Shown: positions 45,126-54,749, counted from the first letter of the stretch. The stretch: 64,000 bases of DNA from an uncultured Paracoccaceae bacterium (GCA_947492585.1 CANLND010000003.1:144881-208880); one strand, 5' to 3'. Made by a program: numbers and translations. Notes: generated from the sequence alone by a model not told the origin.

Positions 45126-47099
45126 TCAATTTGATGAGTTGGGATCTGCCAATGAAATAATATCTCCCATTATCGAATTAAGCTCGAAATTTTTGGGAGT
45201 GAATACACGCGCAACACCCATTTCTTTCAGTTTTTCGGCGTCTTCATCGGGAATAATTCCACCAACAATGACCGGAATATCGGATAAGCCGGCTTCACGA
45301 AGACGTGTCAGCGTCTCCTCGACCAATGGCAGGTGGCTCCCGGACAGAATGGACAGGCCTAGGACATGTGCGCCGTCTTCCTGTGCACTTTCTACCAGTT
45401 CGGCCGGGGTCAGGCGAATCCCGTCATAGGTAATGTCCATTCCACAGTCACGGGCGCGGAAGGCAATTTGTTCGGCGCCATTGGAATGGCCGTCCAATCC
45501 GGGTTTACCCACGACAAATTTCAGGCGACGGCCCAATTTATCGCTGACCACATTTACGGCATCCCGCAATTCGTCCAAGCCTTCGGTTTTGTTGGAGACC
45601 GATGGCGAAACGCCGGTGGGACCCCGGTAGGTGCCATAGGCCTTGCGCATTTCTTCGGCCCACTCGCCGGTGGTAACACCGACTTTGGCGGCAGCAATCG
45701 ACGGCGGCATGATGTTATCGCCGTTTTGCGCAGCCACGCGCAGCGCCGCGAGGGCTGTTGCCACGGCTGTGGCGTCCCGTTCGGATTTCCAGGTGTTGAG
45801 GCGGGAAATCTGTTGTTGCTCCACGGCGGGGTCGACAACCATGATGCCGCCATCTTCGGTCTGCAGCGGTGAAGGTTCGCCTTCGACCCAGCGGTTCACG
45901 CCGACCACAGTGGTTTCACCGCGTTCGATCCGATTCAAACGATCGGCATTGGATTCCACCAACCGGGACTTCATGTATTCGATAGAGGCAACAGCACCGC
46001 CCATAGAGCCAAGGTTGGCCAGCTCCGCGCGGGCGCCTTCTTTTAGCGATTCCACCTTGGCATCCACCACCGGGTTGCCATCAAACAGATCGCCATACTC
46101 CAAAAGATCGGTTTCATAAGCCAAGATTTGCTGCATCCGCATAGACCATTGTTGGTCCCATGGACGTGGCAGGCCAAGCGCTTCGTTCCAGGCGGGCAGC
46201 TGCACCGCCCGCGCCCGCGCGTTTTTCGACAAGGTCACCGCCAGCATCTCGATCAGAATACGGTAGACGTTGTTTTCTGGCTGCTGTTCGGTCAGGCCAA
46301 GTGAGTTCACCTGAACGCCATAGCGGAAGCGGCGGAATTTAGGGTCTTCGACACCATAGCGCTCGCGGCAGATTTCATCCCACAGGTCCACAAAGGCGCG
46401 CATTTTGCACATCTCAGTGACAAACCGGATACCGGCATTCACAAAGAACGAGATACGACCGACCAAGGCAGGGAAATCTTTGGCGGGGACGCGGGGCTTC
46501 AATTCATCCAGAACCGCCTGCGCCGTCGCAAGGGCAAAGGCCAGTTCTTGTTCCGGTGTCGCGCCTGCTTCTTGCAAATGGTAGGAACAGATGTTCATCG
46601 GGTTCCATTTGGGAATATTGTGATAGCAATATTCGGCCACGTCCCCGATCATTTTCAGACTGGGCGCCGGGGGGCAAATGTAGGTGCCACGGCTCAGATA
46701 TTCTTTGATCAGATCGTTTTGAACGGTGCCCTGCAATTTGGACACATCGGCGCCTTGCTCTTCGGCGGCGGCGACATACAGCGACAACAGCCACGGCGCC
46801 GTGGCGTTGATGGTCATCGAGGTGTTCATCTGTTCCAGCGGAATCTGATCAAACAGGGTACGCATATCGCCCAAGTGGCAGACCGGCACGCCGACTTTGC
46901 CCACTTCGCCGCGCGCCAGCACGTGATCGCTGTCATAGCCGGTTTGGGTCGGCAGATCGAAGGCCACGCTGAGCCCGGTCTGACCTTTGGCCAGGTTACT
47001 GCGGTACAGCGCATTTGATGCGGTGGCCGTAGAGTGGCCGGCATAGGTCCGGATGAGCCAGGGACGATCAGTCTTTGGGGTCTGCTGCGTCTGCGACAT
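45126..47099 (-). CDS. ecm: Ethylmalonyl-CoA mutase
   Basis: 657 residues: a methylmalonyl-CoA mutase-like barrel (RPWLIRTYAGHSTATASN start, SMTINATAPWLLSLYV) and a C-terminal B12 domain with GLDGHSNGAEQIA supplying the cobalt-binding His (DGHSxG) and GLSILSGSH. The length and the PWLIRTYAGHS start match Rhodobacter Ecm/MeaA, which converts (2R)-ethylmalonyl-CoA to (2S)-methylsuccinyl-CoA in the ethylmalonyl-CoA pathway. ccrA, which makes the substrate, lies 1.9 kb away. Adenosylcobalamin-dependent. Confidence 0.93.
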   Translation of the reverse strand: MSQTQQTPKTDRPWLIRTYAGHSTATASNALYRSNLAKGQTGLSVAFDLPTQTGYDSDHVLARGEVGKVGVPVCHLGDMRTLFDQIPLEQMNTSMTINATAPWLLSLYVAAAEEQGADVSKLQGTVQNDLIKEYLSRGTYICPPAPSLKMIGDVAEYCYHNIPKWNPMNICSYHLQEAGATPEQELAFALATAQAVLDELKPRVPAKDFPALVGRISFFVNAGIRFVTEMCKMRAFVDLWDEICRERYGVEDPKFRRFRYGVQVNSLGLTEQQPENNVYRILIEMLAVTLSKNARARAVQLPAWNEALGLPRPWDQQWSMRMQQILAYETDLLEYGDLFDGNPVVDAKVESLKEGARAELANLGSMGGAVASIEYMKSRLVESNADRLNRIERGETTVVGVNRWVEGEPSPLQTEDGGIMVVDPAVEQQQISRLNTWKSERDATAVATALAALRVAAQNGDNIMPPSIAAAKVGVTTGEWAEEMRKAYGTYRGPTGVSPSVSNKTEGLDELRDAVNVVSDKLGRRLKFVVGKPGLDGHSNGAEQIAFRARDCGMDITYDGIRLTPAELVESAQEDGAHVLGLSILSGSHLPLVEETLTRLREAGLSDIPVIVGGIIPDEDAEKLKEMGVARVFTPKNFELNSIMGDIISLADPNSSN

Positions 47100-47404
47100 G
47101 TCGTAGCCTCACGATTCCATCTGAGTAACTTTATTTCATTGATGGGATATAAACAGTAATTTTAGATCTCTGTCAATTCGCTGCATCGCGGCAATTATGC
47201 CTATTCCTGTGGATCTGGCGGAGTTGGTCCAGCGCAGCCTGCCCCTGCGGTGGGGAACGGCCGTGTTCCATCGTGTTGGCTGACAGGCTTGAGGAGGACA
47301 GCACCGGATCGTGCTGCGGAATATTGCCTCTAACCTGATGGCACATCGCGGGAATTTCACCTCTGCTCTTGAATTGGCAGACGCCTTGGGCAACATGGGG
47401 CGAC

Positions 47405-48847
47405 ATGTCACAGACTATAGAACTCCCTTTCTGGCTATTTGCGTTGATCTTGGTCTTTGCCGCGATCACCTTTGCGTCGCATTTCCTGTTCCCGTCTGTG
47501 CGGTGGTTTTTCCGTCGCCGGTTGGAGCGGGCTGTGGAACAGCTGAACCAGCGGTTGGAACGGCCAATACAGCCGTTCAATCTGACCCGCCGTCACGACA
47601 TGATCCAACGGCTGATCTTTGATCCGCGGGTGACGCAGGCGATTTCGGATCATGCGCGCGCCGAGGGTATCCCCGAGAATGTCGCCTTTGAAGAAGCACG
47701 GCGCTATGCGCGTGAAATCGTGCCGTCGTTTTCAGCCTTTACCTATTTCAGTCTGGCTATTCGGGCAGCGCGCCTGTTGTCCAACACCGTGTATACGGTG
47801 CGGTTTGGCCATCAGGGAGCCAGCTCGCTGCGTGGGATTGATCCGGATGCTACGGTGATCTTTGTGATGAACCATCGATCAAACATGGATTACGTGCTGG
47901 TGACCTATCTGGCGGCGGAACGATCGGCCCTGTCTTATGCGGTTGGGGAATGGGCGCGGGTTTGGCCGCTGAGCGGTTTGATCCGGGCGATGGGAGCCTA
48001 TTTTATTCGGCGTCGTTCGCGCAGCGGACTATACCATAAGGTTCTGGCCACCTATGTCAGCCTTGCCACACAGGCGGGTGTGACACAAGCGGTGTTCCCC
48101 GAAGGTGGTCTCTCGCTGGACGGGCGGGTGGCCCCGGCAAAATTGGGCCTGTTGCGGTATATGGTCGAGGCCTACGATCCCAAACATCGCGATGTGGTCT
48201 TTGTGCCTGTGTCGTTGAATTACGACCGGGTGCTAGAGGATAATATCCTGACCTCGGCGGCCCGACGTGGGCAACGCCGGTTTCGGGCGCGCATCGGAGT
48301 GATTGCCCTGCGTTTGCTGCGTCAGCTGGGCCTGTGGTTGGTTGGACGCTATCGGCGGGCGGGATTTGCCGCTGTGAACTTTGGCCAACCGTTGAGCCTG
48401 CGTGCTTTTGTTCAGGACAACCCGGATGCGGAAATCTCTAATGGAGAGCTGGTGCGCGGGGTCGGCCACGAGCTGATGACTCGCATTGCTGCAAATGTTC
48501 CTGTCCTACCGGTGCCTCTGCTGGCCTGGGCGGTGTTGAACACCGGGGATCAAAGCCGGGCGATGTTGTTGGGGCGGGTTGAAGGGATCCTTGGCGCTTT
48601 GCCCAAAACTGCGCGCTATGCCGATAACATCGAATTAGGACCGGCGCTGGAGCAGGCACTGACACGGATGATTGCGCGCGGTCTGCTCAGCGAACGCGAG
48701 GGTTGGATTGCGGCGCGCGCAGACAATCTGGATGGATTGCGGTTTTATGCCACGTCGATCGCGCATCTCATCCCGGCCAAAGCGCTGACACAGCAATCAA
48801 CGGATGTCGCAGATGCGGCATTTTCCCCGAGTTCCGTTGAGACATAA
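47405..48847 (+). CDS. PlsB-like glycerol-3-phosphate/lysophospholipid acyltransferase
   Basis: 480 residues. N-terminal membrane segment (about 9-28), then a PlsC/PlsB-type domain: VMNHRSNMDYVL (catalytic HX4D at about 158-163), an arginine-rich AYFIRRRSRSG block, and FPEGGLSLDGR. It resembles the C-terminal half of PlsB (glycerol-3-phosphate O-acyltransferase) and is much shorter than E. coli PlsB. Substrate not proven. ATG 47405 (MSQTIELPFWL) is used; the ribosome-binding site is weak. It lies 110 bases ahead of ccrA. Confidence 0.78.
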   Translation: MSQTIELPFWLFALILVFAAITFASHFLFPSVRWFFRRRLERAVEQLNQRLERPIQPFNLTRRHDMIQRLIFDPRVTQAISDHARAEGIPENVAFEEARRYAREIVPSFSAFTYFSLAIRAARLLSNTVYTVRFGHQGASSLRGIDPDATVIFVMNHRSNMDYVLVTYLAAERSALSYAVGEWARVWPLSGLIRAMGAYFIRRRSRSGLYHKVLATYVSLATQAGVTQAVFPEGGLSLDGRVAPAKLGLLRYMVEAYDPKHRDVVFVPVSLNYDRVLEDNILTSAARRGQRRFRARIGVIALRLLRQLGLWLVGRYRRAGFAAVNFGQPLSLRAFVQDNPDAEISNGELVRGVGHELMTRIAANVPVLPVPLLAWAVLNTGDQSRAMLLGRVEGILGALPKTARYADNIELGPALEQALTRMIARGLLSEREGWIAARADNLDGLRFYATSIAHLIPAKALTQQSTDVADAAFSPSSVET

Positions 48848-48957
48848 AATTACAAAACACCCCCTAAAGGGGTTGCAATGTTACTCTCCCATTTCTATTT
48901 CTGTTGATGAGGCTGCGATTCTGCGTTGCAGCAAACCCACGTGTGGAGGAGGCCAGC

Positions 48958-50247
48958 ATGGCTTTGGATATTGATAACGCGACCCTGTCCTATGACGCGC
49001 CGGAAAAAGACCTTTATGAGATGGGAGAAATCCCTCCGATGGGCTTTGTTCCAAAGCAAATGTACGCTTGGGCGATCCGTAAGGAACGTGAAGGCGAGCC
49101 CAACAAGGCGATGCTGCAGGAAGTTGTAGATGTGCCGACGCTGGACAGCAACGAAGTGCTGGTTCTGGTGATGGCGGCTGGCGTGAACTACAATGGTGTC
49201 TGGGCGGGTCTTGGTGTGCCGATTTCTATGTTCGACGTGCACAAGCAGCCCTACCACATTGCGGGATCTGACGCTGCGGGCATCGTTTGGGCCATTGGCG
49301 ACAAAGTCACGCGTTGGAAGGTTGGCGATGAAGTTGTCATCCACTGCAACCAGGACGACGGTGATGACGAACACTGTAACGGTGGCGATCCGATGTTCTC
49401 TGACAGCCAGCGGATCTGGGGTTATGAAACGCCAGATGGATCTTTCTCGCAGTTCACCCGTGTGCAGGCGCAGCAGCTGATGCCTCGCCCCAAGCACCTG
49501 ACTTGGGAAGAAAGCGCCTGCTATACGCTGACACTGGCCACAGCCTACCGCATGTTGTTCGGCCACGAGCCTCACGATCTGAAACCCGGCCAGAACGTTC
49601 TGGTTTGGGGGGCGTCGGGCGGTCTGGGCTCATATGCGATCCAGCTGATCAACACTGCGGGCGCCAACGCCATCGGGGTGATCTCGGACGAAAGCAAGCG
49701 TGAGTTTGTGATGGGTCTGGGCGCAAAAGGCGTGATCAACCGCAACGATTTCAACTGCTGGGGCCAACTGCCCACGGTCAACACGCCAGAGTACAACACC
49801 TGGCTGAAAGAGGCGCGCAAGTTCGGCAAGGCGATCTGGGCAATCACCGGCAAAGGCGTCAACGTCGACATGGTGTTTGAACACCCAGGTGAGAAAACAT
49901 TCCCGGTCTCTTCGCTGGTGTGTAAGAAGGGCGGCATGGTTGTGATCTGCGCCGGTACGTCTGGTTTCAACTGTACCTTTGACGTGCGCTATATGTGGAT
50001 GCACCAGAAGCGTTTGCAGGGCTCCCACTTTGCCCACTTGAAGCAGGCCTCTGCCGCCAACAACCTGATGGTCGAGCGTCGTCTGGATCCATGCATGTCT
50101 GAAGTCTTCCCATGGGCGGAGTTGCCTGACGCGCATATGAAAATGCTGCGCAACGAACACAAACCCGGCAACATGTCGGTTCTGGTTCAGGCGCCTCGCA
50201 CCGGGTTGCGCACCTTGGAAGATGTTCTGGACGCTGGCAAAAACTAA
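48958..50247 (+). CDS. ccrA: Crotonyl-CoA carboxylase/reductase
   Basis: 429 residues. Zinc-independent MDR-family enzyme that reductively carboxylates crotonyl-CoA to (2S)-ethylmalonyl-CoA with NADPH and CO2, the key step of acetate assimilation without isocitrate lyase. VNYNGVWAGLG (substrate/CO2-site Asn), IAGSDAAGIVW, cofactor loop VWGASGGLGSYAIQ and VFEHPGEKTFP are as in Rhodobacter Ccr. ATG 48958 with a perfect GGAGGAGG upstream is chosen. A hairpin follows at 50342. phaA and phaB (about 40 kb away) supply the precursors. Confidence 0.97.
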   Translation: MALDIDNATLSYDAPEKDLYEMGEIPPMGFVPKQMYAWAIRKEREGEPNKAMLQEVVDVPTLDSNEVLVLVMAAGVNYNGVWAGLGVPISMFDVHKQPYHIAGSDAAGIVWAIGDKVTRWKVGDEVVIHCNQDDGDDEHCNGGDPMFSDSQRIWGYETPDGSFSQFTRVQAQQLMPRPKHLTWEESACYTLTLATAYRMLFGHEPHDLKPGQNVLVWGASGGLGSYAIQLINTAGANAIGVISDESKREFVMGLGAKGVINRNDFNCWGQLPTVNTPEYNTWLKEARKFGKAIWAITGKGVNVDMVFEHPGEKTFPVSSLVCKKGGMVVICAGTSGFNCTFDVRYMWMHQKRLQGSHFAHLKQASAANNLMVERRLDPCMSEVFPWAELPDAHMKMLRNEHKPGNMSVLVQAPRTGLRTLEDVLDAGKN

Positions 50248-50341
50248 ACGCCGAACGGTCCCGATAAGGGCGAATCTACATAGCACCAACCCCATGCGCA
50301 GACCCTGCAAGTGAGATTGGTGCATCGGTTTCAGCCGGTGA

Positions 50342-50365
50342 TACCTCCCCAGAAATGGGGAGGTA
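50342..50365 (+). terminator. Hairpin, probable terminator of ccrA
   Basis: TACCTCCCC (50342-50350) pairs perfectly with GGGGAGGTA (50357-50365), followed by TATTACTTTTGG. The T run is short and interrupted; it lies 95 bases past the ccrA stop, so a 3'-UTR role is also possible. Confidence 0.6.
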
Positions 50366-50411
50366 TATTACTTTTGGGGGTAGGGTACGGGTGTTGCACA
50401 CTCAGAAAACT

Positions 50412-50426
50412 GTGCGGATTGCGCAC
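50412..50426. promoter_or_regulatory. Dyad GTGCGGATTGCGCAC upstream of the LuxR gene
   Basis: GTGCG and CGCAC flank five bases, about 163 bases before the LuxR start. It is a candidate operator for the receptor itself or another factor. The remainder of the 341-base gap (50248-50588) shows only the ccrA hairpin and an AT-rich promoter-like zone at 50430-50470. Confidence 0.35.
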
Positions 50427-50588
50427 GATATGGGAAAAATAACAACTATTTTAACGGATTGTATACCTTCTCGTTGACGTTCGCGGCAAGTCCGCTGAAA
50501 ACACTAGGGGATCGGCGCTGAGGCTAGATCTAGAATAGTGCTTCTGTTCGAAGCGCATTGACCAAACGCGAAGGTGGTAGGCGGTCGT

Positions 50589-51308
50589 ATGACGAACAGG
50601 GACTATCTTGATCAGATTTTGGCAGAGCTTGAGGCGATCTCTACTTTGGATGAATTTCAAAGGGTTGTCAGAGATCTGAGCAATGCCATTGAGGTCGACC
50701 ATGTGGACTTCCTGTGGGTCGATGCGGAGGGCAAGAACTTTTATTTCGGCACCCATAGTGAGGACTGGGCGAAACGCTATAGGGATCCGGCGTTTGTCCG
50801 GCTCGATCCAATTGTGACAGGGTGTTACCAACGGTTTCATCCGGTGGATTGGAAGCGTCTGGATTGGAGCTCTAAATCCGCGCGCACGTTTTGGAGCGAA
50901 GCACATGCCTATGGTGTGGGCAATCAGGGGTATTCGATCCCAGTGCGCGGCCCAAATGGGCAGTTTGCGCTGTTTTCGATCAATCACCAGTGTGAGGATG
51001 CGGTCTGGGACAGTTTTATTGCGGCGCACAGCCGGGAGCTGATCCTATTGGCGCATTTTTTGAACCGAAAGGCGCTGGAGTTTGAACCCGACCGCAGCCC
51101 CGACCAACGGCTGCCACTGTCCCCGCGTGAGGTGGATACATTGACCCTACTGGCGGTGGGGTATAGCCGCGCACAGGTGGCCGAAACCCTATCGATCTCT
51201 GAGCATACTCTGCGGGTCTACATCGAAGGGGCGCGGTTTAAGCTGGGAGCGATCAACACGACCCATGCGATCGCGCGCGCCACCAGTAGCGGTTTGATCA
51301 TCGTTTAG
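50589..51308 (+). CDS. LuxR-type AHL-receptor regulator without adjacent luxI
   Basis: 239 residues. N-terminal autoinducer-binding domain (about 15-160) and C-terminal LuxR helix-turn-helix (about 172-232, with SPREVDTLTLLAVGYS and VAETLSISEHTLRVY). All six residues that TraR/LuxR use for AHL contact or core packing appear at the right spacing: Trp and Tyr in WAKRY, Asp-Pro in RLDPIV, Trp in PVDWKRL, and Gly in QGYSIPVRG. So it can plausibly bind an acyl-homoserine lactone. I chose ATG 50589; GTG 50574 is an alternative. No luxI is in the window. Confidence 0.88.
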   Translation: MTNRDYLDQILAELEAISTLDEFQRVVRDLSNAIEVDHVDFLWVDAEGKNFYFGTHSEDWAKRYRDPAFVRLDPIVTGCYQRFHPVDWKRLDWSSKSARTFWSEAHAYGVGNQGYSIPVRGPNGQFALFSINHQCEDAVWDSFIAAHSRELILLAHFLNRKALEFEPDRSPDQRLPLSPREVDTLTLLAVGYSRAQVAETLSISEHTLRVYIEGARFKLGAINTTHAIARATSSGLIIV

Positions 51309-51411
51309 TATTCAACCTCTTAGATCCAGAAACAGCGGGCGCGCGGCATTCATATGGCGCAACGGGTTGCGGGCTCTGGTGCTGCTGGCTGCAGGGCTGT
51401 AGGGTCGCGCC

Positions 51412-52944
51412 ATGACAGGAACAGCCATTCAATTCTCAGATGATCAGGCCTCGGCTTTTGACAGCGTGACCGAACTTTTGCGGCAGGCTGGCGTCGATTT
51501 GGACGACGGGCTTTTGCAGCCACCGCGCGGTGATTCCGGGGTCATGGCGGTGATTGGGAAGGCGGGGTCCGGTAAAACACTATTGCTGGCAGAGCTGTAT
51601 AAGGCGTTGGAGACATCTGGCGTTGATATTGTGTCAGGCGATTACGAAAGCCGCAAAAAAGCGGACCGGCGCACGCTTGCCATTTTGGCACCGACAAATA
51701 AGGCGGCCAGTGTTCTGCGCCTGCGCGGGGTGCCGGCGACGACAATCCACCGCATTTTGTACACTCCGGTTTATGATCCCGAATATGAAAAGGTCGCTGA
51801 ATGGCTGGCCGGGCAGGGCGAAGAACCTGAGATCGAAGGGATCACCGCCGAAGCGTTGGCCCGGGCGGCCGCATTTTATGAAAAGAACAAATCTATTCCA
51901 GGAGCTTTGGCTGTTGCAGGTCTGCGGGGGTCAGATTTCATCACCGGCTGGAAACGGCGGGATGAGCAGCTGGACATTGGATTTGTCGACGAAGCCTCAA
52001 TGCTGGATGACCGGCAGTTCGACGATCTGAAAGAGATCTTCCCAAATCTGGTCTTGTTTGGCGATCCGGCGCAGTTGGCCCCGGTGAACCAGTCTGGTTC
52101 GATGGTGTTTGAAACGTTGCCGGAACCACGCCAGCTGATCCTGAACCGCATTCACCGGCAGGAGGCGGACAATCCCATCTTGGATCTGGCCCATGCATTG
52201 GCGGACCCGCAGTTGGGATTTGAAGATTTTGAGCGGATGATCGAAGACACTGCACAGCGCGACGAGCGCGTGGTGTGGGGGCAGCGGGTTGAGGTGGATC
52301 TGATGGCGCGTTCACCGGCACTGGTGTGGCGCAATGCGACACGGATCCGGTTGATCAACGCGTTTCGCAATGTCTACGGCGCGCCGGAAGATGAGCTTCT
52401 GCCGGGCGAGCCGTTGATTTGTGACGGGCTGGAACTGCCCCTGAAACACCGTAAGAAACGGCTGGATCTGGAGGCGCGCGGGCTGATCAAGGGGGCGCAG
52501 GTCGTCTATTTGGGGCCGGGGCGTAAGCCCGGGTTTTCACGCCTGCATGTGATGGGGGCAGAAGATCCGCAGGTCTCGGCGGCGTCGATTGTGAAAATCG
52601 AAAAGCCAGATGAAGATGAGCCGTTTATTCCATTTGCGGCCCGAATGGGGGCCACGTTTCTGCATGGTGCGGCGGTGACAATTCACAAGGCCCAAGGGTC
52701 GCAATGGGACACGGCGCAGGTTTTTGCGCCTGATATTTACGCCGCCGCCCGGATGGGCCGGGTGGAAGCTGGACAGCCTTTGTGGAAGCGGTTGGCCTAT
52801 GTGGCCATCACCCGGGCGCAAGAACGGCTGATTTGGGTGGTACGCAATCGATTGGCAAAGCCGTCTGACGTGCTGCGGGTGGACGATCTGAAGACCGCAC
52901 CTGTGGCACTGCAACTGGAAGCCCAAGTGCAAGACGACGTCTGA
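51412..52944 (+). CDS. AAA ATP-dependent RecD2-like DNA helicase
   Basis: 510 residues, superfamily 1 helicase motifs in order: IGKAGSGKTLLL (Walker A, about 46-57), APTNKAAS (motif Ia), FVDEASMLDD (Walker B), FGDPAQLAPV (motif III), RIHRQ (motif IV), TIHKAQGSQWD (motif V) and AYVAITRAQERL (motif VI). It resembles the RecD/TraA C-terminal part and short RecD2-like (exodeoxyribonuclease V alpha-like) proteins without RecB/RecC. Role in DNA repair or end processing is inferred. ATG 51412 starts just after the LuxR gene; a repeat element follows the stop. Confidence 0.88.
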   Translation: MTGTAIQFSDDQASAFDSVTELLRQAGVDLDDGLLQPPRGDSGVMAVIGKAGSGKTLLLAELYKALETSGVDIVSGDYESRKKADRRTLAILAPTNKAASVLRLRGVPATTIHRILYTPVYDPEYEKVAEWLAGQGEEPEIEGITAEALARAAAFYEKNKSIPGALAVAGLRGSDFITGWKRRDEQLDIGFVDEASMLDDRQFDDLKEIFPNLVLFGDPAQLAPVNQSGSMVFETLPEPRQLILNRIHRQEADNPILDLAHALADPQLGFEDFERMIEDTAQRDERVVWGQRVEVDLMARSPALVWRNATRIRLINAFRNVYGAPEDELLPGEPLICDGLELPLKHRKKRLDLEARGLIKGAQVVYLGPGRKPGFSRLHVMGAEDPQVSAASIVKIEKPDEDEPFIPFAARMGATFLHGAAVTIHKAQGSQWDTAQVFAPDIYAAARMGRVEAGQPLWKRLAYVAITRAQERLIWVVRNRLAKPSDVLRVDDLKTAPVALQLEAQVQDDV

Positions 52945-52958
52945 TTTTAGTGGGGTGA

Positions 52959-53050
52959 GGCTCCCGCCAGCGGTGCAGATCCCTGTCGGGACCTTGACCG
53001 CTGTTGGGCGTGGCCTCTGCCCCCGCGGGGCGGGAACAGAGGCGGTTGCG
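52959..53050 (+). repeat. Double-hairpin intergenic repeat, copy D
   Basis: GGCTCCCGCC box, hairpin 1 (AGCGGT/ACCGCT outer and TCCC/GGGA inner arms), GTTGGGC (53003-53009), hairpin 2 (GCCTCTG with CAGAGGC outer, CCCGC/GCGGG inner) and GTTGCG. Same order of parts as copies A to C but more diverged. It lies between the convergent helicase and TIGR02186 genes. Confidence 0.65.
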
Positions 53051-53062
53051 GTACGTGGTGCG

Positions 53063-53827
53063 TTAGCCGTTTTTGATCAGACGGAAGACGGCCGAAGCGC
53101 TCCAGCCTGCAAAAATGGCGATTGCCAGCGACATCAGGCCATATACAAACGGCTGTTGACGCGACAGGTTGTAGAGGAAGCGTTCAAGCCCAACCTTGCG
53201 CACATCGATGACCGCATCATGCTGCGCCACCACGTGTCCACCGCGAGTCAGCAGGATACGGGCGGTATAGTTACCCTCTGTCAGGTTTGGCGGCATCTTG
53301 ATTTCGGTGCGAAACAGGGTTTGTTCATCCACCTGCACGATGCCCTCATTCAACGAATATTGATCGTTGTTTTCACGAATACGGATGGCAGCTTTGATGA
53401 ATTCCTGTGCATCTTCAAGCTGCTCGGCAGCGCCGATCGACAGGATCGCCCGTTCCACCGACACCCGGTGCCGCAGGTCTTCTTCATCGGTCAGGATCTC
53501 GTTCATGGGACCACTGGTGGCAACGGCGTAAAACTCGGGCGCGGATGCGATATCGACGGCATCGGCGTTGACCCAGATCCCCAGTTGTTTTTCCTTGCGG
53601 CGCACCGTGACGGGCGAGTCGGGACCGGACAGGGCAACGATGACCTCAATGGGAGGGCCTTCGGGAATAGAGCTTTCGCGTTTGATGGCGCCAAAGATCA
53701 GGATCTCGGACCCATCAAAGTCGGTTGTGATAGAGACCTGATCTTTGCTGAGCGCAAGGACAACCTCTTCTTGGGCGGCTTGTGCTGGCAGGGCCAGACA
53801 GAGCAGAAGAGTTAAAAATCGCCACAT
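53063..53827 (-). CDS. TIGR02186-family exported membrane protein
   Basis: 254 residues. Signal peptide at 1-18 (FLTLLLCLALPAQAAQEE), a beta-rich periplasmic region, and a C-terminal transmembrane anchor (about 228-248, FVYGLMSLAIAIFAGWSAS) with a short cytoplasmic tail. It fits the alphaproteobacterial conserved family TIGR02186. Its start is one base after the stop of the TauE/SafE gene, so the two are co-expressed; this pairing is typical and suggests an accessory role for the transporter. Function unknown. Confidence 0.85.
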   Translation of the reverse strand: MWRFLTLLLCLALPAQAAQEEVVLALSKDQVSITTDFDGSEILIFGAIKRESSIPEGPPIEVIVALSGPDSPVTVRRKEKQLGIWVNADAVDIASAPEFYAVATSGPMNEILTDEEDLRHRVSVERAILSIGAAEQLEDAQEFIKAAIRIRENNDQYSLNEGIVQVDEQTLFRTEIKMPPNLTEGNYTARILLTRGGHVVAQHDAVIDVRKVGLERFLYNLSRQQPFVYGLMSLAIAIFAGWSASAVFRLIKNG

Positions 53828-53828
53828 A

Positions 53829-54749
53829 TCAATGTCCTCCGCTGTCGCCGAGCGAATACAGCTCGGTTGGCATCAGCAACAGATCAAGCGCAAGCTTGCC
53901 GCAGACGGCGATTACCATCAGGGCCAGCAGGATGCGCAGCTGTTCCGCCTTGAGATAGACGCCGATGCGGGTCCCGATCTGGGCTCCGATCACGCCGCCG
54001 ACCAAGAGCAAGACAGCCAGCACAATATCAACCGTATAGTTGGTGGTGGCGTGCAGCATGGTGGTAAAGGCGGTGACGGTGATGATCTGGAACAGGGAGG
54101 TGCCAACCACAACTTTTGTTGGCATGCCCAAGATGTAGATCATTGCGGGCACCATGATAAATCCGCCGCCGACGCCCATGATCGCGGCCAGAATGCCCAC
54201 ACAGATGCCAACCAGCAGCGGTGGGATTGCGGAAATGTAGAGGCCGGAGGTGCGAAAGCGCATCTTGAACGGCATGGCGTGAACCCAGCCGCGTTGGCGT
54301 TTCTTGGCGGTGACGGCCCCGGGCTTTTGGGATTTGCGGATGGCGTTCAGGCTTTCGATGAACATCAGTCCACCAACAACGCCAAGGAAGACGACATAGC
54401 ACAGCTTGACCAGTAGATCGACCTGCCCCAGGCTTTTGAGGTAGTTGAACACCACCACCCCGATCGCAGCCCCCATCAGACCACCGGCCTGAAGCACAAG
54501 CCCCATTTTGATATCGACCGTCCGCCTTCGAAAATGCGCCAGAACGCCGGAAAACGACGAGGCTACAATTTGGTTGGCTTCGGTGGCGACCGCCACCGCA
54601 GGCGGTATGCCGATAAAAAAGAGGAGCGGGGTCATCAGAAAACCGCCGCCGACGCCAAACATGCCAGATAGCACACCAACAAGGCCACCAAGGCCAAGAA
54701 GGAGGAAAGCGTTTACGGAGACTTCTGCAATGGGAAGGTAGATCTGCAT
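53829..54749 (-). CDS. TauE/SafE (DUF81) family permease
   Basis: 306 residues, eight or so transmembrane segments and the duplicated TauE/SafE pattern (GGLVGVLSGMFGVGGGFLMTPLLF and later GILAAIMGVGGGFIMVP). Members export sulfite, sulfoacetate or other organic anions. The substrate here is unknown; no sulfur-metabolism gene is near. Paired with TIGR02186 at one-base spacing. A cytoplasmic loop rich in basic residues (SQKPGAVTAKKRQRGW) separates the halves. Confidence 0.87.
   Translation of the reverse strand: MQIYLPIAEVSVNAFLLLGLGGLVGVLSGMFGVGGGFLMTPLLFFIGIPPAVAVATEANQIVASSFSGVLAHFRRRTVDIKMGLVLQAGGLMGAAIGVVVFNYLKSLGQVDLLVKLCYVVFLGVVGGLMFIESLNAIRKSQKPGAVTAKKRQRGWVHAMPFKMRFRTSGLYISAIPPLLVGICVGILAAIMGVGGGFIMVPAMIYILGMPTKVVVGTSLFQIITVTAFTTMLHATTNYTVDIVLAVLLLVGGVIGAQIGTRIGVYLKAEQLRILLALMVIAVCGKLALDLLLMPTELYSLGDSGGH

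Noticed and set aside
47136..47404. Short plus- and minus-strand frames between ecm and the PlsB-like gene
   Set aside because: They overlap one another in several frames, lack ribosome-binding sites, and show no family pattern.
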